A stretch of 64,000 nt of DNA. Origin: Streptomyces gelaticus (GTDB lineage: Bacteria; Actinomycetota; Actinomycetes; Streptomycetales; Streptomycetaceae). The position numbers and the translations under genes are program-made. A model generated the notes under the pieces. It searched no databases. It was not told the origin of the DNA and was given only the letters and a program-made list of their open reading frames with translations. The stretch is from NCBI RefSeq assembly GCF_014649535.1, contig NZ_BMTF01000022.1:62001-126000 (forward strand), read 5' to 3'. Positions 23,446-32,638 of the stretch are shown here, piece by piece; within the stretch, counting starts at the first letter, position 1; every line of letters starts with the position of its first letter.

Positions 23446-25973
23446 CAGTCACCACGAGTGCGCCCTCCGGGGGCGGCGAGGCGGCCATCCCGCCCGAGGA
23501 CCTGGTCACGCTGACCATCGACGGCATCGAGATCAGCGTGCCCAAGGGCACCCTGGTCATCCGCGCCGCCGAACTCCTCGGCATCGAGATCCCGCGCTTC
23601 TGCGACCACCCGCTCCTCGACCCGGCCGGCGCCTGCCGCCAGTGCATCGTCGAGGTCGAGGGGCAGCGCAAGCCGATGGCGTCCTGCACCATCACCTGCA
23701 CCGACGGCATGGTGGTGAAGTCGCAGCTCACCTCGCCGGTCGCCGAGAAGGCCCAGAAGGGTGTGATGGAGCTGCTGCTCATCAACCACCCGCTGGACTG
23801 CCCGGTCTGCGACAAGGGCGGCGAGTGCCCGCTGCAGAACCAGGCGATGTCGCACGGCGACGCGGACTCCCGCTTCGACGGCAAGAAGCGCACGTACGAG
23901 AAGCCCGTCCCGATCTCCACCCAGGTGCTGCTGGACCGTGAGCGGTGCGTGCTCTGCGCGCGCTGCACCCGGTTCTCCAACCAGGTGGCGGGCGACCCGA
24001 TGATCGAGCTGATCGAGCGCGGCGCGCTGCAGCAGGTCGGCATCGGCGAGGGCGACCCGTTCGAGTCGTACTTCTCCGGGAACACCATCCAGATCTGCCC
24101 GGTCGGGGCACTGACCTCGGCGGCGTACCGGTTCCGCTCCCGCCCCTTCGACCTCGTGTCCTCGCCGTCGGTCTGCGAGCACTGCGCGGGCGGCTGCGCG
24201 ACCCGCACCGACCACCGGCGCGGCAAGGTCATGCGGCGGCTCGCCGCCAACGACCCCGAGGTCAACGAGGAGTGGGTCTGCGACAAGGGCCGCTTCGGCT
24301 TCCGCTACGCGCAGCAGCGGGACCGGCTCACCACTCCGCTGGTACGCAACGCGGACGGCGCCCTGGAACCGGCGAGCTGGCCCGAGGCGCTCGCCGCCGC
24401 GGCCGCCGGTCTGTCCGCCGCGCGCGGCCGGGCCGGTGTGCTCACCGGCGGCCGGCTGACCGTCGAGGACGCCTACGCGTACGGCAAGTTCGCCCGGGTC
24501 GTGCTGGACACCAACGACATCGACTTCCGGGCCCGGGTCCACAGCGGCGAGGAGGCCGACTTCCTGGCCGCCCGCGTTGCCGGCCGCGGCCGGGATCTGG
24601 ACGGCGCGGGGGTCACGTACACCTCGTTGGAGAAGGCCCCGACGGTGCTGCTGGTCGGCTTCGAGTCGGAGGAGGAGGCACCCGGCGTCTTCCTGCGGCT
24701 GCGCAAGGCCAACCGCAAGCACGGACAGCGCACCTACGCCATCGCCTCGCACGCCACCCGCGGCCTGGAGAAGGCGGGCGGCACGCTGCTGCCCACCGCT
24801 CCCGGCACCGAGACCGAGTGGCTGGACGCGATCGCGGGCGGCGTCGGACTCGACGGCGACGGAGCCGCGGCGGCCGAGGCGCTGCGCGGCGAGGGCGCCG
24901 TGATCGTGCTCGGTGAGCGGCTGGCCGCGGTGCCGGGCGGGTTCACCGCCGCGGTACGGACGGCCACCGCGACCGGGGCCGAGCTGGTGTGGATCCCGCG
25001 CCGGGCCGGCGAGCGCGGCGCGGTGGAGGCGGGCGCGCTTCCGTCGCTGCTGCCCGGCGGCCGCCCGGCGACCGACCCGCGGGCCAGGGACGAGGTGGCG
25101 GCCGCCTGGGGCGTCGCCGAACTCCCGTCCCGCTTCGGCCGCGACACCGGCCAGATCGTCGAGGCCGCGGCCACCGGTGAGCTGGGCGCGCTGGTCGTCG
25201 CCGGGGTCGAGACGGTGGACCTGCCGGACCCGGCGCGGGCCCTTCAGGCCCTGGACCGGGTCGGCTTCCTGGTCTCGCTGGAGCTGCGGCCGAGCGAGGT
25301 CACCGAGCGCGCCGATGTGGTCTTCCCGGTCGCCGCGGTGGCCGAGAAGTCCGGCACCTTCCTCAACTGGGAGGGCAGGGCGCGGATGTTCGAGGCGGCG
25401 CTGAAGCCCGAGCAGATGACGCGCACGCTCGCGCCGGGCGATGCCCGGGTGCTGCACATGCTGGCCGACGCGATGGCCGGTGCCCGGGGCGCCGATGAAA
25501 CCGGCCGCTTCGCGCTGCCGGACCTGAAGTCCGTACGCCGCGAGCTGGACCGGCTCGGCGGCTGGAGCGGGGCGCGCGCCACCGAACCGAACGAGCCGGC
25601 GCAGCCGATGCCCAGGCCCGGCGACGGCGAGGCGGTCCTCGCGGGCCACCGGATGCTGCTCGACCTGGGCCGGCTCCAGGAGGGCGACGAGGCGCTGGCC
25701 GGCACCCGGCACGCCTCGGTCGCCCGGCTGTCCGCGGCCACCGCGGCCGAGACGGGTGTGAAGGACGGCGATCTGCTGGCCGTCACCGGACCGGCGGGCA
25801 GCGTCGCATTCCCGTTGAAGGTCACCGACATGCCGGACCGGGTGGTCTGGGTGCCGCTGAACTCCGTCGGGCGGGGCGTCCCGGCCGACACCGGCGCCCG
25901 GCCCGGCGGTCTGGTCCGGATCGGCCCCGCCGCACCGGGTACTCCCGACGTCACACCGGAGGTGGGGGCGTGA
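23442..25973 (+). CDS. nuoG: NADH-quinone oxidoreductase subunit G
   Basis: Largest peripheral complex I subunit, 843 residues. It has an N-terminal [2Fe-2S] ferredoxin domain (C-x10-C-x2-C pattern with CRQCIVEVEG and ASCTITC), a His/Cys [4Fe-4S] motif in HPLDCPVCDKGGECPLQ, the CVLCARCTRFSNQVAG cluster, and the extra CEHCAGGC/WVCDKGRFG cluster (N7-like). The molybdopterin-oxidoreductase-like domain has lost its cofactor role. The last ~80 residues form the molybdopterin dinucleotide-binding-like C-terminus. The stop overlaps the nuoH GTG. Confidence 0.97.
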   Translation: MTVTTSAPSGGGEAAIPPEDLVTLTIDGIEISVPKGTLVIRAAELLGIEIPRFCDHPLLDPAGACRQCIVEVEGQRKPMASCTITCTDGMVVKSQLTSPVAEKAQKGVMELLLINHPLDCPVCDKGGECPLQNQAMSHGDADSRFDGKKRTYEKPVPISTQVLLDRERCVLCARCTRFSNQVAGDPMIELIERGALQQVGIGEGDPFESYFSGNTIQICPVGALTSAAYRFRSRPFDLVSSPSVCEHCAGGCATRTDHRRGKVMRRLAANDPEVNEEWVCDKGRFGFRYAQQRDRLTTPLVRNADGALEPASWPEALAAAAAGLSAARGRAGVLTGGRLTVEDAYAYGKFARVVLDTNDIDFRARVHSGEEADFLAARVAGRGRDLDGAGVTYTSLEKAPTVLLVGFESEEEAPGVFLRLRKANRKHGQRTYAIASHATRGLEKAGGTLLPTAPGTETEWLDAIAGGVGLDGDGAAAAEALRGEGAVIVLGERLAAVPGGFTAAVRTATATGAELVWIPRRAGERGAVEAGALPSLLPGGRPATDPRARDEVAAAWGVAELPSRFGRDTGQIVEAAATGELGALVVAGVETVDLPDPARALQALDRVGFLVSLELRPSEVTERADVVFPVAAVAEKSGTFLNWEGRARMFEAALKPEQMTRTLAPGDARVLHMLADAMAGARGADETGRFALPDLKSVRRELDRLGGWSGARATEPNEPAQPMPRPGDGEAVLAGHRMLLDLGRLQEGDEALAGTRHASVARLSAATAAETGVKDGDLLAVTGPAGSVAFPLKVTDMPDRVVWVPLNSVGRGVPADTGARPGGLVRIGPAAPGTPDVTPEVGA

Positions 25974-27373
25974 GTGCCTTCGCTCAACTGGCCGCGGCAC
26001 CGCACAGCGCCGTGCTCGCCGCCGAGGACCTGTCGATGTTCGGCACCGACCCGTGGTGGCTCGTCGTCGTCAAGGCGGTGTTCTGCTTCGCGTTCCTGAT
26101 GGTGACCGTGCTCTTCTCCATCGTGTGGGAGCGCAAGGTCGTCGCCTGGATGCAGCTGCGCATCGGCCCCAACCGGCACGGCCCCTGGGGCATGCTCCAG
26201 TCGCTCGCCGACGGCATCAAGCTGATGCTGAAGGAGGACGTGGTCGTCAGGCGGGCCGACAAGGTCGTGTACGTGCTCGCCCCGATCGTCGCCGCCATCC
26301 CGGCGTTCATGGCGATCGCGGTGATCCCGTTCGGCCCGTCCGGCAACGAGGTCTCGATCTTCGGGCACCGCACCACGATGCAGCTGACCGACCTGCCGAT
26401 CGCGATGCTCTACATCCTCGCGGTCGCCTCGGTCGGGATCTACGGCATCGTGCTGGCCGGCTGGTCGTCCGGATCGACGTACCCGCTCCTCGGCGGTCTG
26501 CGCTCCTGCGCGCAGATGATCAGCTACGAGATCGCGATGGGTGCTGCATTCGCCTCGGTCTTCCTCTACTCCGGGTCGATGTCGACCTCGAAGATCGTGG
26601 AGGCGCAGCAGGACCGCTGGTTCATCATCCTGCTGCCGGTCTCCTTCATCATCTACATCGTCACGATGGTCGGCGAGACCAACCGCGCCCCGTTCGACAT
26701 GCCGGAGTCCGAGGGCGACCTGGTCGGCGGCTTCAACACCGAGTACTCGTCGATCAAGTTCGCGATGTTCATGCTCGCCGAGTACGTCAACATGGTCACC
26801 GTCTCCGCGGTCTCCACGACCCTGTTCCTGGGCGGCTGGCGGGCCCCGTGGCCGATCAGCACCTTCTGGGAGGGCGCGAACCACGGCTGGTGGCCGATGC
26901 TCTGGTTCGTCCTCAAGGTCCAGCTGCTGCTGTTCTTCTTCATCTGGCTGCGCGGCACGCTGCCCCGGGTCCGCTACGACCAGCTGATGAAGCTCGGCTG
27001 GAAGGTCCTGATCCCGGTCTCCGTGGTCTGGCTGATGCTGGTCGCGACGGTGCGGGCGCTGCGCAACGAGGGCTACGACTTCACAAAGATCGTGCTGTAC
27101 GTGGCCGGGGCCGTGATCGCGATCCTGCTGATCTCCTTCGTCGCCGACATCTTCCGCGACAAGAAGCGCCGGGCCGCCGAGGCGGAGGCCGGACCGGAGC
27201 CGGCGTTCGACCCGATGGCGGGCGGGTTCCCGGTGCCGCCGCTGCCCGGACAGACCCTGCCACCGGTGCCGCGCCGCAGGCCGCGGGGCGAGCGGAAGCT
27301 CGTTGTCAGTGGCGGATCGGATACTCAGAGTGACGAACATTCGAGTGACGGAAAGGAGGCCGACGGTGTCTGA
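25970..27373 (+). CDS. nuoH: NADH-quinone oxidoreductase subunit H
   Basis: Membrane subunit contacting the quinone site, 467 residues with eight to nine helices. Conserved features are WERKVVAWMQLRIGPNRHGPWGMLQSLADGIKL (about 54-86) and ETNRAPFDMPESEGDLVGGFNTEYSS (about 235). E. coli NuoH has 325 residues; here an extra C-terminal tail from about residue 395 is hydrophilic and Pro/Arg-rich, typical of actinobacteria. It overlaps the nuoI start by eight bases, and the ribosome site for nuoI (AAAGGAGG) lies inside this gene. Confidence 0.97.
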   Translation: MSAFAQLAAAPHSAVLAAEDLSMFGTDPWWLVVVKAVFCFAFLMVTVLFSIVWERKVVAWMQLRIGPNRHGPWGMLQSLADGIKLMLKEDVVVRRADKVVYVLAPIVAAIPAFMAIAVIPFGPSGNEVSIFGHRTTMQLTDLPIAMLYILAVASVGIYGIVLAGWSSGSTYPLLGGLRSCAQMISYEIAMGAAFASVFLYSGSMSTSKIVEAQQDRWFIILLPVSFIIYIVTMVGETNRAPFDMPESEGDLVGGFNTEYSSIKFAMFMLAEYVNMVTVSAVSTTLFLGGWRAPWPISTFWEGANHGWWPMLWFVLKVQLLLFFFIWLRGTLPRVRYDQLMKLGWKVLIPVSVVWLMLVATVRALRNEGYDFTKIVLYVAGAVIAILLISFVADIFRDKKRRAAEAEAGPEPAFDPMAGGFPVPPLPGQTLPPVPRRRPRGERKLVVSGGSDTQSDEHSSDGKEADGV

Positions 27374-28031
27374 GTCACCAGAGTCCTCGGGGACTTCGGG
27401 AGCCTCGGGTTCCTCGGGGTCCTCGGAGGAGAAGTTCCAGAACCCCGTCGCCGGCTTCGGCGTGACCTTCAAGGCCATGTTCAAGAAGCGGCTGACCGAG
27501 CAGTATCCGGAAACGCCGAAGGTGACGGCGCCGCGCTTCCACGGCCGGCACCAACTCAACCGTCACCCGGACGGCCTGGAGAAGTGCGTCGGCTGCGAGC
27601 TGTGCGCCTGGGCCTGCCCGGCGGACGCGATCTACGTCGAGGGCGCGGACAACACCGACGAGGAGCGCTACTCCCCGGGTGAGCGCTACGGCCGCGTCTA
27701 CCAGATCAATTACGCGCGCTGCATCCTGTGCGGACTGTGCATCGAGGCCTGCCCGACCCGGGCGCTGACGATGACCAATGACTTCGAGCTCGCCAACACC
27801 ACCCGCGAGAGCCTCATCTACACCAAGGACGAGCTGCTCGCGGGCCTGGAGGAGGGCATGGTCGACACCCCGCACGCGATCTTCCCGGGGATGGACGAAC
27901 AGGACTACTACCGGGGCCTGGTCACCGAGGCCGCCCCCGGTACGGAGCGCCAGACCGCCGTCTCCAAGGGCGAGAAGCCGGACGACACGCACCGCGGGAA
28001 CAACGGCTCGGCGCAGGAGGTGGGCACATGA
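27366..28031 (+). CDS. nuoI: NADH-quinone oxidoreductase subunit I
   Basis: Subunit with two [4Fe-4S] clusters (N6a and N6b), 221 residues. The two ferredoxin motifs are CVGCELCAWACP and CILCGLCIEACP, about 40 residues apart. The N-terminal ~25 residues are Ser/Gly-rich and the C-terminal ~35 are polar, both outside the conserved fold. The GTG at 27366 is chosen for its close AAAGGAGG site. It passes electrons from NuoG to NuoB. It overlaps nuoJ by four bases. Confidence 0.97.
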   Translation: MSESPESSGTSGASGSSGSSEEKFQNPVAGFGVTFKAMFKKRLTEQYPETPKVTAPRFHGRHQLNRHPDGLEKCVGCELCAWACPADAIYVEGADNTDEERYSPGERYGRVYQINYARCILCGLCIEACPTRALTMTNDFELANTTRESLIYTKDELLAGLEEGMVDTPHAIFPGMDEQDYYRGLVTEAAPGTERQTAVSKGEKPDDTHRGNNGSAQEVGT

Positions 28032-28855
28032 CCGCCCTGGCCGCTGCGGCCTCCCAGACCTCGACCGGTGAGGCCGTCCAGTTCTGGGTGCTCGGGATCG
28101 TCGCCGTGATCGGCGCGCTGTCCACCGTACTGATGAAGAAGGCCGTGCACAGCGCGCTGAGCCTCGCCGGGACCATGATCGTCCTTGCGGTGTTCTACCT
28201 CGCCAACGGCGCCTACTTCCTGGGCATCGTCCAGATCGTCGTCTACACCGGCGCGATCATGATGCTGTTCCTCTTCGTGGTCATGCTCGTCGGTGTCACC
28301 GCGGCCGACTCGCTGAAGGAGACCCTGAAGGGGCAGCGCTGGCTGGCCGCGGGCTGCGGGCTCGGCTTCGGCGTCCTGCTCATCGCCGGCATCGGCAACG
28401 CCTCGCTGAACAGCTTCAACGGACTCGGCACCGCCAACACCGAGCACGGCGGGAACGTCGAGGGGCTGGCCAGCCTCATCTTCACCAAGTACGTCTTCGC
28501 CTTCGAGATCACCGGCGCCCTGCTGATCACGGCGACGGTCGGCGCGATGGTGCTCACCCACCGGGAGCGCACCGAACGGGCCAGGACCCAGCGGGAGATG
28601 TCCGAGCAGCGCGTACGCGGAAAGCAGCTGCCGCCGCTGCCCGCCCCCGGTGTCTACGCCCGGCACAACGCCGTGGACATCCCGGGTCTGCTCCCGGACG
28701 GTACGCCCGCCGGGCTCACCGTGATGCAGACGCTGCGCAACCGCGGCCAGATCCGCGATGTGTCGAACGAGTCGCTGGACCGGCTCAAGGCGCTGGAGCA
28801 GCGCTCCGAGGAGCGGCTCGGCCGTGGCAACGACGAAGAGGAGGTCGCCAAGTGA
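28028..28855 (+). CDS. nuoJ: NADH-quinone oxidoreductase subunit J
   Basis: Membrane-arm subunit of 275 residues, with five helices in the first ~185 residues. The VVYTGAIMMLFLFVVMLVG stretch (about 77-95), a pi-bulge helix important in proton transfer, is diagnostic. A hydrophilic C-terminal tail of about 85 residues is longer than in E. coli (184 residues). It overlaps nuoI and nuoK by four bases each. Confidence 0.97.
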   Translation: MTALAAAASQTSTGEAVQFWVLGIVAVIGALSTVLMKKAVHSALSLAGTMIVLAVFYLANGAYFLGIVQIVVYTGAIMMLFLFVVMLVGVTAADSLKETLKGQRWLAAGCGLGFGVLLIAGIGNASLNSFNGLGTANTEHGGNVEGLASLIFTKYVFAFEITGALLITATVGAMVLTHRERTERARTQREMSEQRVRGKQLPPLPAPGVYARHNAVDIPGLLPDGTPAGLTVMQTLRNRGQIRDVSNESLDRLKALEQRSEERLGRGNDEEEVAK

Positions 28856-29151
28856 ATCCGGTCTACTACCTCTACCTCGCAGCCCTGCTGTTCACCATCG
28901 GTGCGGCCGGGGTGCTGATCAGGCGGAACGCGATCGTGCTGTTCATGTGCGTGGAGCTGATGCTCAACGCCTGCAACCTCGCGCTCGTGACCTTCTCCCG
29001 GATGCACGGCAATCTCGACGGCCAGATCATCGCGTTCTTCACGATGGTCGTCGCCGCTGCGGAGGTCGTGGTCGGGCTCGCGATCATCGTGTCGGTGTTC
29101 CGTTCCCGCCACTCGGCCTCGGTCGACGACGCCAGCCTGATGAAGCTGTAA
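28852..29151 (+). CDS. nuoK: NADH-quinone oxidoreductase subunit K
   Basis: Three-helix membrane subunit of 99 residues, the usual length. It is related to the MrpC antiporter subunit. The conserved VELMLNACNLALV segment with Glu near residue 36 and the second buried acidic residue in VVAAAEVVVGLAI are visible; both belong to the proton path. Its stop is 14 bp before nuoL, the widest gap between genes of the operon apart from nuoA-nuoB. Confidence 0.97.
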   Translation: MNPVYYLYLAALLFTIGAAGVLIRRNAIVLFMCVELMLNACNLALVTFSRMHGNLDGQIIAFFTMVVAAAEVVVGLAIIVSVFRSRHSASVDDASLMKL

Positions 29152-29165
29152 GGGGACGTTGAATC

Positions 29166-31061
29166 GTGGAGAACCTGATCGCGCTGCTCGTCGCGGCGCC
29201 TCTGCTCGGAGCGGCGGTCCTGCTCTGCGGCGGCCGGCGGCTGGACCGGGCCGGCCACTGGCTCGGCACCCTGCTCGCCGCCGTGTCGTTCGTCATCGGT
29301 GTGGTGCTCTTCCTCGACATGCTGGGGAAGGGCGCGGAGGACCGGACGCTGCACCAGAAGCTGTTCAGCTGGATTCCGGTCGAGGGCTTCCAGGCCGATG
29401 TGGCCTTCCAGCTCGACCAGTTGTCGATGACGTTCGTGCTGCTGATCACCGGTGTGGGCACCCTGATCCACATCTACTCGATCGGCTACATGGAGCACGA
29501 CGAGCGGCGGCGCCGCTTCTTCGGCTATCTGAACCTGTTCCTCGCGGCGATGCTGATTCTGGTCGTCGCCGACAACTACCTGCTGCTGTACGTCGGGTGG
29601 GAGGGCGTCGGCCTGGCGTCGTACCTGCTCATCGGCTTCTGGCAGCACAAGCCCAGCGCCGCCACGGCCGCCAAGAAGGCCTTCCTGGTCAACCGGGTCG
29701 GTGACATGGGCCTGTCGATCGCGATCATGCTGATGTTCACCACCTTCGGCACCTTCGCCTTCGGCCCCGTGCTGGCGGCGACCGGGGAGACGAGCGAGGG
29801 CAAGCTGACGGCGATCGGCCTGATGCTGCTGCTCGCGGCCTGCGGCAAGTCGGCCCAGGTGCCGCTGCAGTCCTGGCTCGGTGACGCGATGGAGGGCCCG
29901 ACCCCGGTCTCGGCCCTTATCCACGCCGCGACCATGGTGACCGCGGGTGTGTACCTCATCGTCCGGTCCGGCGCGATCTTCAACGCCGCGCCGGACGCAC
30001 AGCTGGCCGTCGTGGTCGTCGGAGCGGTCACGCTGCTCTTCGGTGCGATCGTCGGTTGCGCGAAGGACGACATCAAGAAGGCCCTCGCCGGCTCGACGAT
30101 GTCGCAGATCGGCTACATGATCCTGGCCGCCGGGCTCGGCCCGATCGGCTATGTCTTCGCGATCATGCACCTGGTGACGCACGGCTTCTTCAAGGCCGGG
30201 CTCTTCCTCGGTGCCGGTTCGGTCATGCACGGCATGAACGACGAGGTCGACATGCGGAAGTTCGGCGGCCTGCGGAAGTACATGCCGGTCACCTTCATCA
30301 CCTTCGGCCTCGGCTATCTGGCGATCATCGGCTTCCCCGGTCTGTCCGGCTTCTTCTCCAAGGACAAGATCATCGAGGCGGCCTTCGCCAAGGGCGGCAC
30401 CGAGGGCTGGATCCTCGGCTCGGTGGCCCTGCTGGGCGCCGCGATCACCGCGTTCTACATGACGCGCGTGATGCTGCTGACGTTCTTCGGCGAGAAGCGC
30501 TGGCAGCCCGACGCGGAAGGCCACCAGCCGCATCCGCACGAGTCCCCGAAGTCGATGACCATCCCCATGATCGTCCTGGCGTTCGGTTCGGTCTTCGCCG
30601 GAGGCTTCTTCTCCATCGGCGACCGCTTCCTGAACTGGCTGGAGCCGGTCACCGGCCACAGCCACGGACACGCCCCGATCGGTGCCGCGACGGTCACCGC
30701 CGCCACCATGGTGGTGCTCGTCATCGGCGTCGCCATCGCCTGGGCGATGTACGGACGCAAGCCCGTGCCGGTCGTCGCCCCGCGCGGCTCGCTGCTCACC
30801 CGGGCCGCCCGCCGCGATCTCCTCCAGGACGACTTCAACCACGTGGTCCTGGTCCGCGGCGGCGAGCACCTCACCCGCTCCCTGGTGTACGTCGACCACA
30901 CCCTGGTCGACGGCGTCGTCAACGGCACGGCGGCCTCGATGGGCGGGCTCTCCGGCCGGCTGCGCAAGCTGCAGAACGGCTACGCCCGCTCCTACGCGGT
31001 CTCGATGTTCGGCGGTACGGCGGTTCTCATCGCCGCGACCCTGCTGATGAGGGCGGTCTGA
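29166..31061 (+). CDS. nuoL: NADH-quinone oxidoreductase subunit L
   Basis: Distal antiporter-like proton pump of the membrane arm, 631 residues, with about 14 core helices followed by the long lateral helix. Landmarks are YVGWEGVGLASYLLIGFW with a conserved Glu near residue 145, SWLGDAMEGPTPVSALIHAATMVTAGVYL (about 238-266) and LVTHGFFKAGLFL (about 340). The GTG start follows GGGGACG. A 5-bp gap separates it from nuoM. Confidence 0.97.
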   Translation: MENLIALLVAAPLLGAAVLLCGGRRLDRAGHWLGTLLAAVSFVIGVVLFLDMLGKGAEDRTLHQKLFSWIPVEGFQADVAFQLDQLSMTFVLLITGVGTLIHIYSIGYMEHDERRRRFFGYLNLFLAAMLILVVADNYLLLYVGWEGVGLASYLLIGFWQHKPSAATAAKKAFLVNRVGDMGLSIAIMLMFTTFGTFAFGPVLAATGETSEGKLTAIGLMLLLAACGKSAQVPLQSWLGDAMEGPTPVSALIHAATMVTAGVYLIVRSGAIFNAAPDAQLAVVVVGAVTLLFGAIVGCAKDDIKKALAGSTMSQIGYMILAAGLGPIGYVFAIMHLVTHGFFKAGLFLGAGSVMHGMNDEVDMRKFGGLRKYMPVTFITFGLGYLAIIGFPGLSGFFSKDKIIEAAFAKGGTEGWILGSVALLGAAITAFYMTRVMLLTFFGEKRWQPDAEGHQPHPHESPKSMTIPMIVLAFGSVFAGGFFSIGDRFLNWLEPVTGHSHGHAPIGAATVTAATMVVLVIGVAIAWAMYGRKPVPVVAPRGSLLTRAARRDLLQDDFNHVVLVRGGEHLTRSLVYVDHTLVDGVVNGTAASMGGLSGRLRKLQNGYARSYAVSMFGGTAVLIAATLLMRAV

Positions 31062-31066
31062 TCACC

Positions 31067-32638
31067 ATGTCCTTTCCCCTCCTGACAGCGACGGCTGCGC
31101 TCCCGGCGATCGGCGCGGTTGCCACCGCCGCCGTCCCGGCCGCCCGGCGCACCGCCGCCAAATGGCTGGCGCTGGTCTTCTCGCTGGCCACACTCGTGCT
31201 GGCGGGCATCGCGCTGGCCCGCTTCGAGCCCGGCGGCGAGCGCTACCAGCTCACCGAATCGCATGCCTGGATCAAGGACTTCGGCGTCCGGTACGAACTG
31301 GGCGTGGACGGCATCGGGGTGGTGCTCATGGCGCTCACCGCCCTGCTGATCCCCTTCGTCATCCTGGCCGGCTGGCACGACGCCGACCCCCTGGAGACGA
31401 AGTCCTCGCGCTGGCGTCCGACGCAGGGCTTCTTCGCCCTGATCCTGATGGTCGAAGCGATGGTGATCCTCTCCTTCGAGGCCACCGACGTCTTCCTCTT
31501 CTACATCCTCTTCGAAGCCATGCTCATCCCGATGTACTTCCTCATCGGCGGCTTCGGGGACCGGGCACACACGGGCAGCGACGAGAACGCGGCGGCGCAA
31601 CGCTCGTACGCCGCGGTCAAGTTCCTCCTCTACAACCTGGTCGGCGGGCTCATCATGCTGGCCGCCGTCATCGGGCTGTACGTCGTCGCGGGAACGTTCT
31701 CGCTCTCCGAGATCGCCGAGGCCCGAGCGAACGGCTCGCTCTCCATGGCGACCAGCACGGAGCGCTGGCTCTTCCTCGGGTTCTTCTTCGCCTTCGCGGT
31801 GAAGGCCCCGCTGTGGCCGCTGCACACCTGGCTGCCCAACGCGATGGGCGAGGCGACCTCCCCGGTCGCCGTCCTGATCACCGCGGTCGTCGACAAGGTC
31901 GGCACCTTCGCGATGCTCCGCTTCTGCCTCCAGCTCTTCCCGGAGGCCAGCAAGTGGGCGACGCCGGTGATCGTCGTCCTGGCGCTGATCAGCATCGTGT
32001 ACGGGGCGCTGCTCGCCGTCGGCCAGCGCGACATCAAGCGCCTGATCGCCTACGCGTCGATCTCGCACTTCGGCTTCATCATCCTGGGCATCTTCGCGAT
32101 GACCAGCCAGGGCCAGTCCGGTGCCACGCTCTACATGGTCAACCACGGCATCTCGACCGCCGCGCTGATGCTGGTGGCGGGCTTCCTGATCACCCGGCGC
32201 GGTTCGCGGCTCATCGCCGACTACGGCGGGGTGCAGAAGGTGGCGCCCGTCCTGGCCGGCACCTTCCTGATCGGCGGTCTGGCCACCCTGTCGCTGCCCG
32301 GGCTCGCCCCGTTCGTCAGCGAGTTCCTGGTCCTGGTCGGCACGTTCAGCGCGTATCCGGCGGCGGGCGTCATCGCCACGACCGGCATCGTGCTCGCCGC
32401 GCTCTACGTCCTCGTCCTCTACCAGCGGACGATGACGGGCCCGGTGAAGGCCGAGGTCCAGGGCATGGCGGACCTCAAGGTCCGGGAGCTGGTGGTGGTC
32501 CTTCCGCTGATCGCGCTGCTGCTCTTCCTGGGTGTCTATCCGAAGCCGCTGACGGAGATCGTCAACCCGGCGGTGCAGCACACCATGTCGGACGTCCAGA
32601 AGAAGGACCCCCAGCCTGAGGTGGAGGCCGCCAAGTGA
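31067..32638 (+). CDS. nuoM: NADH-quinone oxidoreductase subunit M
   Basis: Second antiporter-like proton-pumping subunit, 523 residues, 14 helices. The conserved Glu in FYILFEAMLIPMYFLIG (about residue 150), the buried Lys in FFFAFAVKAPLWPLHTWLPNAM and the GQRDIKRLIAYASISHFG loop are visible. The first ATG after nuoL (31067) is taken as the start. The stop overlaps the nuoN GTG. Confidence 0.97.
   Translation: MSFPLLTATAALPAIGAVATAAVPAARRTAAKWLALVFSLATLVLAGIALARFEPGGERYQLTESHAWIKDFGVRYELGVDGIGVVLMALTALLIPFVILAGWHDADPLETKSSRWRPTQGFFALILMVEAMVILSFEATDVFLFYILFEAMLIPMYFLIGGFGDRAHTGSDENAAAQRSYAAVKFLLYNLVGGLIMLAAVIGLYVVAGTFSLSEIAEARANGSLSMATSTERWLFLGFFFAFAVKAPLWPLHTWLPNAMGEATSPVAVLITAVVDKVGTFAMLRFCLQLFPEASKWATPVIVVLALISIVYGALLAVGQRDIKRLIAYASISHFGFIILGIFAMTSQGQSGATLYMVNHGISTAALMLVAGFLITRRGSRLIADYGGVQKVAPVLAGTFLIGGLATLSLPGLAPFVSEFLVLVGTFSAYPAAGVIATTGIVLAALYVLVLYQRTMTGPVKAEVQGMADLKVRELVVVLPLIALLLFLGVYPKPLTEIVNPAVQHTMSDVQKKDPQPEVEAAK

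Noticed and set aside
23424..26000. Long minus-strand open frame opposite nuoG
   Set aside because: It mirrors nuoG codons; the translation is repetitive Arg/Ala/Gly, and nuoG has clear cluster motifs on the other strand.
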